Shown here: in pieces, positions 1 to 7,308 of the stretch
Numbering within the stretch: the first letter of the stretch is position 1
How the letters are laid out: each line of letters begins with the position of its first letter
Origin: Phycisphaeraceae bacterium
Lineage (GTDB): Bacteria > Planctomycetota > Phycisphaerae > Phycisphaerales > UBA1924
Assembly (NCBI GenBank): GCA_019454185.1
Contig: CP075368.1
Span: 1,835,649 to 1,899,648 of the forward strand
Direction of reading: 5' to 3'
DNA length: 64,000 nucleotides
Notes under the pieces: generated by a model
The model's input: the letters and a program-made list of their open reading frames with translations, nothing else
Database searches by the model: none
What the model was told of the DNA's origin: nothing
Program-made: the position numbers and the translations under genes

Positions 1-1324
1 CACCTTCACCGTCACACACGACGTCACACGCTATACGAAAGCCGGGTTCCTCTCGTCTGTCGGCAAGACAACCGAGACCTTCCTCCGCTTCTCAACCGTC
101 GCGGGCGAACGCGGCGCGGCCGATGCCGAACGCGACGTGCGCGGCTTCGCCGTCAAGTTCTACACCGAAGAAGGAAACTGGGACCTGGTCGGCAACAACA
201 CACCGGTCTTCTTTGTCCGCGATCCCTACAAATTCCAGAACTTCATCCACACCCAGAAGCGCCACCCCGCCACAAACCTCCGCGACCTCGACATGCAGTG
301 GGATTTCTGGTCGCTCTGTCCCGAGTCACTCCACCAGGTCACGATCCTGATGAGCGACAGAGGCATCCCGGCGACCTATCGCCACCTCAACGGATACGGA
401 AGCCACACCTACTCCATGGTCAACAGAGAGGGTGATCGCGTCTGGGTCAAATTCCACTTCAAAACCATGCAGGGGATCAAGAACCTCTCCGATGATGAGG
501 CCTCGCGCCTGATCGGAGACGACCGCGAAAGCCATCAGCGCGACCTCTACAACTCGATCGCCCGAGGCGAGTTCCCGAAGTGGCGCGTCTGCATCCAGGT
601 CATGACGCAGTCTCAGGCAGACTCGTTCCGCTGGAATCCGTTCGATCTCACCAAGGTCTGGCCCCACGCCGAATTCCCGCTCATCGAGGTCGGCGTGCTC
701 GAACTCAACCGAAACCCCGAGAACTACTTCGCCGAGGTCGAGCAGGCCGCGTTCAAACCCTCCGCTCTCGTCCCCGGCATCGGCGCATCGCCCGACAAGA
801 TGCTCCAGGCCCGTCTGATGTCATACGCCGACACCCACCTGCATCGTCTCGGTGTCAACCACCATCAGATACCAGTCAACAAGCCGCGCTGCCCCGTCAT
901 GAACTACATCCGCGATGGCGCGATCACCGACGGCTCGTACGGCGCGGCTCCAAACTACTGGCCGAACAGCCACGCTGGCACACCACGCCCGAACGCCGCA
1001 CACGCCGATCCCGCGTGGAACCTCGGACAGGTCGTTGTCGATCGCTTCGACTCAACCGGCGGCCATGACGACTTCACGCAGCCCGGCAATCTCTACAGGA
1101 TGCTCGACGAAGCCCACCGCGACCGACTCACCACCCGCATCGCCGGCGGTCTCTCGCAGGCACGGAAGGAGATCCAGCTGCGCCAGCTCTGCCACTTCTT
1201 CCGCGCCGATGCCGACTACGGAACCCGCGTCGCCAAGAAACTCGGCGTTGATACCGCCGCGTTCACGCCATCTAGTCTCCAGGAACTCAAGCACGAGGCC
1301 GCAGTCGGTGCCGGACAGCCGTAA
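1..1324 (+). CDS. katA: Catalase, 5' end outside window
   Basis: Haem catalase, which splits hydrogen peroxide to water and oxygen. The frame is open from nt 2, so the gene starts before the window; 440 residues are visible of the roughly 480-500 usual for small-subunit catalases. Visible family signatures are RFSTVAGERGAADAERD, the distal-side Asn in NNTPVFFVRDP, the stretch FWSLCPESLHQVTILMSDRG, and the proximal haem-ligand Tyr (nt 824-826) in RLMSYADTHLHRLG. The catalytic His lies upstream of the window. TAA stop at 1322-1324. No signal peptide can be assessed. Assignment to the small-subunit clade rests on the C-terminus ending shortly after the helical region. Confidence 0.96.
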   Translation, partial: TFTVTHDVTRYTKAGFLSSVGKTTETFLRFSTVAGERGAADAERDVRGFAVKFYTEEGNWDLVGNNTPVFFVRDPYKFQNFIHTQKRHPATNLRDLDMQWDFWSLCPESLHQVTILMSDRGIPATYRHLNGYGSHTYSMVNREGDRVWVKFHFKTMQGIKNLSDDEASRLIGDDRESHQRDLYNSIARGEFPKWRVCIQVMTQSQADSFRWNPFDLTKVWPHAEFPLIEVGVLELNRNPENYFAEVEQAAFKPSALVPGIGASPDKMLQARLMSYADTHLHRLGVNHHQIPVNKPRCPVMNYIRDGAITDGSYGAAPNYWPNSHAGTPRPNAAHADPAWNLGQVVVDRFDSTGGHDDFTQPGNLYRMLDEAHRDRLTTRIAGGLSQARKEIQLRQLCHFFRADADYGTRVAKKLGVDTAAFTPSSLQELKHEAAVGAGQP

Positions 1325-1443
1325 GCCAAATCCTTACAACATCCTATCACAACGCCTGAGATTCAGTCTCAATAGCGCGTGACTTTTCGGACCGTCGCAT
1401 CAATGATCTCGCCGCCGGAGGGCCGACAGGTCCTTCGGCGACT

Positions 1444-1938
1444 TTGACGACGCTGCCCACCAACCTCTCCGGTGCCGACACGTGCGAGATTCGCACTGCG
1501 CACGTTCAGCAGCCGAAGTCGCTCTCGCCTGTTCGCATCTTGCTCGCGGGAACAGGCATCGGCTGTGTCGGGCTTGCCGGCGTTGGCGCGATCGTGCCGG
1601 GACTCCCCACCACCGTCTTCCTCATCATTGCTGTCTGGTGCTTCACCCGATCCTGCCCGTGGCTCACGGATCGACTGGTACGCAACCGCTTCTTCGGACC
1701 ATTCCTTCGATATCTCGAGCCAGGCGCAATCATGCCGCGTCGGGCCAAAGTCGTCGCGATCTCCGCGATGTGGCTCGCGATCATCTTCTCGTGCGCACTC
1801 TTGCTCTCCCGGTCCGTCTCGCCTCTCATCCCCGCCATCATCATGCTCTCCGGCATCATCGGAACACTCTGCATCGTGCGGCAAGGACACACCGCCAGAC
1901 AATCCCCCGCGTTCACACCCGAACACGCAGGGCAATGA
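1444..1938 (+). CDS. DUF454 (YbaN-like) inner-membrane protein
   Basis: 164 residues from a TTG start; no ATG or GTG lies upstream of the conserved part. The core matches the DUF454 pattern: an early hydrophobic helix with GxxGxVGAIVPGLPTTVFLI, then a CFTRSCPWLTDRL-type loop, the RNRFFGPFLRY motif, and two more hydrophobic helices (about residues 105-145). Function is unknown in the family; it is a small integral membrane protein. It lies between the catalase and fabD on the same strand, with gaps of 119 and 69 bp, so co-transcription with either is uncertain. The N-terminal 35 residues are poorly conserved and the true start could be further downstream. Confidence 0.85.
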   Translation: MTTLPTNLSGADTCEIRTAHVQQPKSLSPVRILLAGTGIGCVGLAGVGAIVPGLPTTVFLIIAVWCFTRSCPWLTDRLVRNRFFGPFLRYLEPGAIMPRRAKVVAISAMWLAIIFSCALLLSRSVSPLIPAIIMLSGIIGTLCIVRQGHTARQSPAFTPEHAGQ

Positions 1939-2007
1939 GCCGGTGACCGTTCCCGTGGGGAGGTGCCCGCGTCTTTGACCGGCTGGGCACATACCATTCC
2001 GGCAGAC

Positions 2008-2985
2008 ATGGCGATCCCTCCACACGTGATCATCTGCCCCGGCCAAGGTGCCCAAGCGATCGGCATGGCCAAGACTTGGTGCGAGCTTTCCCCTGAGGCC
2101 CGCAAGGTCTTCGAAGTTGCCGATTCCGCGCTCGGAACACGTCTCGGGCACACGCTTTCCGATCTCTGCTTCAACGGCCCTGCCGAACGACTCAATCAGA
2201 CCGACGCCTCGCAGCCCGCGATCTACACCGCGAGCATCGCGTGCTGGCGCGGCCTGCTCGCCGAATGGTCGATGGGAGCCAACGAGACCGACCTCGTCGC
2301 CACCGCAGGCCTCTCATTAGGTGAGTACACCGCGCTCTGCATCGCAGGCGCACTATCCTTTGAAGACGGCCTGGAACTCGTCACGCTCCGCGGCCGCGCA
2401 ATGCAGGACGCCGCCGAAGCACAGCCATCCTCAATGCTCGCCCTCATCGGTGCCGATGAGCCCCAGGCCCGAACCGTGTGCGACAAAGCCGCCGAGGGCG
2501 ATGTCCTCGTACCCGCTAATTTCAATGCGCCCGGTCAGATCGTGCTGAGCGGCCACAAAGCCGCGATCACACGTGCCGCCTCCGTCGCGACCGATCTCGG
2601 CCTCCGCGCCACAGAACTCGCTGTCGCCGGCGCGTTCCACTCGCCGCTCATGGCCCCCGCCGCAGACCGTCTACGTGACGCACTCGCCCGCACGCCGATC
2701 CGCGCGCCCCGCTGCCCCGTCATCTCGAATGTCACGGCAAGCCCCCACAGAGCCGAAGATTCCACTCTCGAAGACTCCATCCGCCAGAGACTCGTGGACC
2801 AACTGACCTCACCCGTGCGATGGGCGGAATCGTGCCAGACGCTTTCATCTCTCGCCTCCACCCGTCCGGGAGTTGAGTTCCACGAACTCGCGCCGGGAAA
2901 GACCCTCGCTGGACTGATGCGACGCATCGACAGAAACATCAAGGTGACGACCCATGAAGACCCCACACAGACACACGCAGCGTAA
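2008..2985 (+). CDS. fabD: Malonyl-CoA:ACP transacylase FabD
   Basis: 325 residues. Loads malonate from CoA onto acyl carrier protein for type II fatty-acid synthesis in the cytosol. Visible motifs: PGQGAQ near the N-terminus (oxyanion Gln), the nucleophile Ser in GLSLGEYTAL, the conserved Arg in LRGRAMQ, and the catalytic His in AGAFHSPLM. An in-frame GTG lies 45 bp upstream (1963), but the family N-terminus begins at the ATG at 2008 (MAIPPHVIICPGQG). It heads a fab run: the next gene overlaps its end by 32 bp and fabG follows. acpP and fabF, usually next in this order, are not in the window; accessory DNA starts right after fabG. Confidence 0.97.
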   Translation: MAIPPHVIICPGQGAQAIGMAKTWCELSPEARKVFEVADSALGTRLGHTLSDLCFNGPAERLNQTDASQPAIYTASIACWRGLLAEWSMGANETDLVATAGLSLGEYTALCIAGALSFEDGLELVTLRGRAMQDAAEAQPSSMLALIGADEPQARTVCDKAAEGDVLVPANFNAPGQIVLSGHKAAITRAASVATDLGLRATELAVAGAFHSPLMAPAADRLRDALARTPIRAPRCPVISNVTASPHRAEDSTLEDSIRQRLVDQLTSPVRWAESCQTLSSLASTRPGVEFHELAPGKTLAGLMRRIDRNIKVTTHEDPTQTHAA

Positions 2986-3808
2986 ATCCCGCATGCGCCG
3001 CTGGCATGCTGCGGCTCTGTCGATCACGCTCTTCCAGGCAGTCGGAATCGGTCTCGTCGCGGCACTCGCCGTAACGCCGATGGCCTGCAAAAAGGCACCC
3101 CCGCCACCACCACCGCCGCCACCCCCGCCGCCACCCCCGCCCAAGCCACAACAGGTTGAGATCTCTGCCCTCATGCAGTCCATGGGCACCGATCCCCGCG
3201 TGCAGTTCCCGCAGGAACAATCGCCCGTCAGCGAGCCCCTCGCTCGCGCCATCATCACACTCGCGACGGGGCTCGCAAAGGGGGACGCCCAGACCGTCAA
3301 GTCGGTTCTTGCTCCGCAATCCGGCGCGATCGTCGACGAACTCCTTGCGTCCGGCGGCTGGGAAGAGGGAACTTCCAAGATCGAAGGCGTTCGCGTCGTC
3401 TTCATCACGCCCGACGCGCTCCAGAACGCAGAGCCCAGCGAGGCAAACGTCGTGCTCGCTATCCAAGAGCCCGGCGCGGCATACGTCCTCGCGTGGACTG
3501 CCAAGCAGGCCCTCGCAGGGTGGCGATTCACCTCCATGCCCTCCACAGGCCAGACTCGGGCCCGCGCCGCCATGTGGGACAATCAGCCGGAAACCCTCTA
3601 CGCAGATGCGGGCGCGTTCACGTTCAACGAGGCAGGCCTCGACGACGAGATCGCCAAGATGCTCGAAGGCCTGACGCCCGATCAACGAGCCGCCGTCGAA
3701 GAAGCCCTCAGACAGAATCCCGACGTCATCCGCAAGTCCACTCCAGGCGGACCAATCACCATCCCGAACCCGGGTGGCCCAGCGCCGGGCGGGCGTGACG
3801 CCAACTGA
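2954..3808 (+). CDS. Polyproline-tract exported protein of unknown function
   Basis: 284 residues. The N-terminus has a basic stretch and one hydrophobic segment (about residues 20-44) ending at a Cys followed by two Lys and then a run of 15 prolines, so it is a signal-anchor or lipoprotein-like export signal with a rigid spacer. The lipobox (PMAC) is poor, so lipidation is doubtful. The rest is a small alpha/beta-looking domain (about 70-230) with no motif I recognise, ending in a Pro/Gly-rich tail with NPGGP-type repeats. The start lies inside fabD (32-bp overlap), suggesting translational coupling, and fabG follows 43 bp after the stop. A secreted protein between two cytosolic fatty-acid genes is unusual. 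Confidence 0.8.
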   Translation: MKTPHRHTQRKSRMRRWHAAALSITLFQAVGIGLVAALAVTPMACKKAPPPPPPPPPPPPPPPKPQQVEISALMQSMGTDPRVQFPQEQSPVSEPLARAIITLATGLAKGDAQTVKSVLAPQSGAIVDELLASGGWEEGTSKIEGVRVVFITPDALQNAEPSEANVVLAIQEPGAAYVLAWTAKQALAGWRFTSMPSTGQTRARAAMWDNQPETLYADAGAFTFNEAGLDDEIAKMLEGLTPDQRAAVEEALRQNPDVIRKSTPGGPITIPNPGGPAPGGRDAN

Positions 3809-3851
3809 TCTTCCTCCCACCAACTCGCTCCAACGCTCCGCAGAGAAAATC

Positions 3852-4592
3852 ATGTCCGACATTCGCACCGCTATCGTCACCGGCGCATCCCGCGGCATCG
3901 GAAAGGCCATCGCCCTCCGACTCGCCAGAGACGGCCGCCACGTCGCGCTCGTCTCACGCTCAGCAGGACCACTCGGCGACGTCAAACACGCCATCGAAGC
4001 CGCCGGCGGCAAAGCATCTGTCTTCGCCGCCGACGTCGCCGACAACAAGGCATTCGCTGAAACCATCGAGAAAATCGCGACCGATCTCGGGCGCATCGAC
4101 ATCCTCGTGAACAACGCTGGCATCACGAAAGACGGGCTCATCCTTCGCATGTCCGACGAAGACTGGAACACCGTCATCCAGACGAACCTCACCTCCTGCT
4201 TCGTCGCGATCAGGGCCGCCGCACGCCACATGATGCGCGGCAAGTTCGGCCGCATCGTCAACATCTCGTCAACCTCCGGCGTCGTCGGCAACGCCGGACA
4301 GGCCAACTACGCCGCTGCAAAGGCCGGTCTCATCGGCCTCTCCAAGACCGTCGCCCGCGAACTCGGCGGCAAGAACATCACCTGCAACGTCGTCGCCCCG
4401 GGTTTCATCGAGACCGACATGACCTCAGACCTCCCCGCGGAGATCAAGGACAAAATCCAGCAGATGATGGCCATCCGCCGCCTCGGCGTCTCTGACGACA
4501 TCGCCGCGGCCATCGCCTACCTCACGGCCGACGATGCGGGCTACATCACCGGCCAGACGATCTGTGTTGACGGCGGCATGACGATGTGTTAG
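3852..4592 (+). CDS. fabG: 3-oxoacyl-ACP reductase FabG
   Basis: 246 residues, the normal length. NADPH-dependent reduction of 3-ketoacyl-ACP in fatty-acid elongation. Short-chain dehydrogenase signatures: TGASRGIGKAIA (cofactor loop), NNAG (ILVNNAGITKDGL), catalytic Ser in NISSTSG, and YxxxK in NYAAAKAG, followed by the PGFIETDMT segment typical of FabG. An in-frame ATG 78 bp upstream would add a poorly conserved tail inside the end of the preceding gene. The ATG at 3852 is preferred because the family N-terminus starts there and an A/G-rich GAGAAA precedes it. It is the last gene of the fab run before accessory DNA. Confidence 0.97.
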   Translation: MSDIRTAIVTGASRGIGKAIALRLARDGRHVALVSRSAGPLGDVKHAIEAAGGKASVFAADVADNKAFAETIEKIATDLGRIDILVNNAGITKDGLILRMSDEDWNTVIQTNLTSCFVAIRAAARHMMRGKFGRIVNISSTSGVVGNAGQANYAAAKAGLIGLSKTVARELGGKNITCNVVAPGFIETDMTSDLPAEIKDKIQQMMAIRRLGVSDDIAAAIAYLTADDAGYITGQTICVDGGMTMC

Positions 4593-4739
4593 GGCTTATT
4601 GGGGGGTGGACAGCCGCTATTCCGTGATGGATGGATGGTCGATAAAATGTGCTGTGGTCGCTCCCATCACCAACGTGCCGATACCCGCAGACTTGGCCAA
4701 GGAGCTTGAGGCCCACGCAGTGCGCTCAAACCCGAATCC
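4593..4739 (+). other. Spacer with a possible truncated gene end
   Basis: Between fabG and the IS3-type element. An open frame from the ATG at 4627 reads through VPIPADLAKELEAH into the presumed element end near 4740. The piece looks like the central part of a tyrosine-recombinase-type protein cut by the insertion, but it is too short to assign. Nothing else recognised. Confidence 0.3.
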
Positions 4740-4799
4740 TGATCCAGTCTGAGTGAGAGTTTGGAGCTTCAGTCCGGCCTCTGCTTGGAGGTCAGGACG

Positions 4800-5066
4800 A
4801 TGAAGAAGTCGAGGTACACGGAAGAACAGATCGCGTTCGCGTTGAGGCAGGCGGAGAGCGGCACACCGATCGTCGAGGTCTGCCGGAAGATGGGGATCTC
4901 GGAGCAGACGTTCTTTCGGTGGAAGAAGAAGTTCGCGGGGATGGGGATCACTGAGGTCCGGCGGCTCAAGCAGTTGGAGGAAGAGAACCGCAAGCTCAAG
5001 GCGTTGGTGGCGGATCTTGCGCTGGATAAGGCGATGCTGCAGGATGCCCTGCGGGGAAAACTCTGA
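4800..5066 (+). CDS. IS3-family transposase OrfA
   Basis: 88 residues. Helix-turn-helix DNA-binding half of an IS3-type transposase: MKKSRYTEEQIAFALRQAE, then VCRKMGISEQTFFRWKKKF (the HTH) and a leucine-zipper-like tail (LKQLEEENRKLKALVADLALDK). This is the classic IS407-group OrfA layout. In intact elements a programmed -1 frameshift near the orfA end joins it to orfB; here orfB is disrupted, so no working transposase can be made. A longer frame with a start at 4761 exists, but the conserved protein begins at 4800. Confidence 0.92.
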   Translation: MKKSRYTEEQIAFALRQAESGTPIVEVCRKMGISEQTFFRWKKKFAGMGITEVRRLKQLEEENRKLKALVADLALDKAMLQDALRGKL

Positions 5067-5503
5067 CGCCTGATCGTCGGCGAACCATGGTGCAGAAGGC
5101 ACGCATGGCGTACCGGGTGAGCGAGCGTCGCGCGTGCCGGGTGTTGCATCAGGCCCGTGCGACGCAGCGGTACAAATCGGTGAAGGACGATCAGGCGGTG
5201 CTTCGAAGTCGGATCAGGGAGATCGCGGGCGTGCATGTGACGTGGGGCTACCCGCGGATCTGGGTGAAGCTGCGGCGGGAAGGCTGACGCGTGAACCGCA
5301 AGCGCGTGTATCGGCTGTACCGGCAGGAGGGGCTCTGTGTGGGCCGGCACAAGCCGCGGCGGCATCGCAGCGCGGTGACCAGGCCTGCGCGGACGACGGC
5401 GATGCGGGTGAACGAGAGCTGGAGCATGGACTTCATGGCCGACCAGCTCTTCGACGGGCGGAAGTTTCGGCTGTTGACGTTGGTGGATGACTTCAGCCGC
5501 GAG

Positions 5504-6826
5504 CAGGCCGTTGAAAAAGTGCTCTTGAGCGGGCGCATCCGCAACGGCTGGTGCTGCGAACAGTTGGGTATGAAGGGCAAACCCGAGCGTCAGGCGGCAG
5601 TCTATCACACGTTCAACGTCGAGGACCTGATCGAGCCCGGCCATCCGCTGCGTGCGATCAAGCGGATGGTCGATCGCGCTCTGGCGGACATGTCCCGGAC
5701 GTTCAAGGCCGCGTACAGCGATCGTGGCCGCCCGAGCATCCCGCCCGAGACGCTGCTCAAGGCCCTGCTCTTGCAGTGCCTGTACACGATCCGGTCCGAA
5801 CGCGAGCTGTGCCGGCGGCTGAAGACCGACCTGCTGTTCCGCTGGTTCCTGGACCTCCAGCCGTCGGACGACGTGTTCGATCACTCGGTCTTCACGCACA
5901 ACCGAGTGCGGCTGAGCGAGCATGGGATCACACAGAAGTTCTTCGACCACGTGGTGAAGCAGGCGATTGATGCCGGGCTGACCAGCGACGAGCACTTCAC
6001 CGTGGACGGCTCCCTGATCCAGAGCCATGCGTCGCTCAAGAGTCTCAAGAAGATCGAGCGGGAGGCCGCCGGAGAGGATGATGGGGGCGATCCGCCGACA
6101 TCGGCCGGAGGCACGCGGGGACGCAACCCGTCTGTGGACTTCAAGGGGGAGCGTCGCACCAACGCCACGCACCAGAGCACGACCGACCCCGAGGCGAAGC
6201 TGTACAGGAAGGGCGACGGCGTGGGCGCGTTCCTCTGCCACTCGGGGCATGCGCTCACCGAGAACCGGCATGGGCTGGTGATGTGCGTGCGTGTGGACGA
6301 GGCGTGCGGCACGGCCGAGCGTGAGAACACGCTGGCGATGCTCGATCATCTGGAGCGGCGGCACGGCGTGCGTCCGGAGACACTGGGCGCCGACAAGGGG
6401 TACGACGCGGGGCCGTTCCTCTTGGAACTGGAGCGGCGTTGGATCGAGCCGCACGTGGCCATCAAGGCCGGGAAGATCGATCCGACCAGCGAGCGGGCCG
6501 ACGACGGGACCTGGGCCCGATGGTTCGCACGCGGCGAGCAACGCACCGCGGCGTTCCGGAAGAGCCAACGCCGACGAAAGCTGGTGGAGGAGTTCTTCGG
6601 ATGGGCCAAGACGGTGGCGGGGATGAGAAGAGCCAGGCACGTGGGACGCGAGAAGATCAGCCAGTGCTTCGATCTGGCGGCCGCGGCGTACAACCTCGTG
6701 CGGATGAAGAACCTGCTGGCCGGGTGAATCGGACCACACGAGCCGAGCAGGCGGGGCCGATCAAGCAGGGCTCGTGCCGCTGGACCGAATCAGGCCCCGG
6801 CGTGTCGGCCATTGTTCAACGGCCTG
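5504..6826 (+). mobile_element. IS5-family insertion sequence, apparently complete (1323 bp)
   Basis: Inserted inside orfB of the IS3-type element. Terminal inverted repeats: left caggccgttgaaaaa (5504-5518), right end 6812-6826 reading caggccgttgaacaa on the other strand, 14 of 15 matching. The flanks carry a 4-bp direct repeat CGAG (5500-5503 and 6827-6830), read as the target duplication. Removing the element and one copy restores the orfB frame. It carries one intact transposase gene. A deleted relative is at 11484-11771. Confidence 0.9.
5570..6727 (+). CDS. IS5-family transposase
   Basis: 385 residues. DDE transposase with the N-terminal DUF772-type domain (YHTFNVEDLIEPGHPLRAIK ... RPSIPPETLLKALLLQ) and a C-terminal RNase-H-like catalytic domain: first Asp in EHFTVDGSLIQSH, second Asp in LGADKGYDAGPF, Glu in KLVEEFFGWAKT. 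The ATG at 5570 gives the family N-terminus; the frame is open further upstream only because it happens to fuse with the interrupted orfB. No frameshift or stop is visible, so the enzyme may still be active. The last 30 residues (REKISQCFDLAAAAYNLVRM) are also found in the relic at 11484-11771. Confidence 0.94.
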   Translation: MKGKPERQAAVYHTFNVEDLIEPGHPLRAIKRMVDRALADMSRTFKAAYSDRGRPSIPPETLLKALLLQCLYTIRSERELCRRLKTDLLFRWFLDLQPSDDVFDHSVFTHNRVRLSEHGITQKFFDHVVKQAIDAGLTSDEHFTVDGSLIQSHASLKSLKKIEREAAGEDDGGDPPTSAGGTRGRNPSVDFKGERRTNATHQSTTDPEAKLYRKGDGVGAFLCHSGHALTENRHGLVMCVRVDEACGTAERENTLAMLDHLERRHGVRPETLGADKGYDAGPFLLELERRWIEPHVAIKAGKIDPTSERADDGTWARWFARGEQRTAAFRKSQRRRKLVEEFFGWAKTVAGMRRARHVGREKISQCFDLAAAAYNLVRMKNLLAG

Positions 6827-6920
6827 CGAGAGCCCGGTGATCGAGCTCGATCACCGGCTGACGGGCGAGCTGCGCCATGTTCTGGACAGAGCAAATAGAT
6901 TTCATGATCAGGACATAGCA

Positions 6921-7286
6921 TCATTCTGAATGACCATCTTCAATTGCAAGATAATGAAGTATTGATTTCACAATAACGTCAGCAGACATTTGCTGCACTA
7001 CTAGCAGAGGGTATCCAGTGCAATAGAATCCTCGCGTGACGCTCGGAAGACCGCTCCACTCAGTTTTATTGTCATTGTTTAGTAGTTTATAGAGCCAGTC
7101 CGCTGTCCTGATGGAAAATGCCCGTTGTTCAGTCGACTTGACCCGTGTGACAAAGACATCCACATTCTGAGTCAAGTCCAAGACATCAGCATCCCGGTCC
7201 AAACTGATCACGATTGCGTTTGGGGCTAAGTCTTGCGTAAGTACATTAATTTCATACTGTAGACGTGATGCCTCTTCAGTGCCCAT
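6921..7286 (-). CDS. Probable immunity protein of the adjacent toxin
   Basis: 121 residues, starting 22 bp after the stop of the RHS/HINT toxin gene on the same strand. That position is typical of polymorphic-toxin immunity genes, and the assignment rests on it alone. The sequence (start MGTEEASRLQYEINV, then ISLDRDADVLDLTQNVDVFV and SIRTADWLYKLLNNDN) resembles no family I know. No signal peptide or membrane helix, as expected of a cytosolic inhibitor. Base composition is clearly more AT-rich than neighbouring genes and shared with the toxin's 3' end, so the two arrived together. Confidence 0.62.
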   Translation of the reverse strand: MGTEEASRLQYEINVLTQDLAPNAIVISLDRDADVLDLTQNVDVFVTRVKSTEQRAFSIRTADWLYKLLNNDNKTEWSGLPSVTRGFYCTGYPLLVVQQMSADVIVKSILHYLAIEDGHSE

Positions 7287-7308
7287 GTCTCTTGTATCCC
7301 ATCGATTG

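Larger units (their letters stand above)
4740..6890 (+). mobile_element. IS3-family (IS407-group-like) element, degraded
   Basis: Left end placed at the TGATCC just before orfA, because IS407-type elements begin TGA and carry orfA shortly after. orfA is intact (4800-5066). orfB is broken three ways: an in-frame TGA at 5285-5287, insertion of an IS5-type element at 5503/5504, and loss of its 3' part after about 6890. No right inverted repeat is seen; the sequence runs straight into AT-rich DNA. The element is therefore dead. Confidence 0.75.
5087..6890 (+). pseudogene. IS3-family transposase OrfB, interrupted
   Basis: Remains of the integrase half of the IS3 transposase in two blocks, 5087-5503 and 6827-6890. 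The first block reads VSERRACRVLHQARATQRY, a conserved WGYPRIWVKLRREG, then TGA (5285-5287), then RVNRKRVYRLYRQEGL in the same frame. The family normally has Trp at the stop position, so one TGG-to-TGA change explains it. The first two catalytic Asp are visible (SMDFMAD and TLVDDFSRE). The frame resumes after the IS5 insertion as ESPVIELDHRLTGELRHVLDR, then is lost. The catalytic Glu is missing. Confidence 0.88.

Noticed and set aside
4769..6739. Long minus-strand frame (656 codons) across the IS elements
   Set aside because: It is antisense to two clear transposase genes and has no recognisable domain; open only through high GC.
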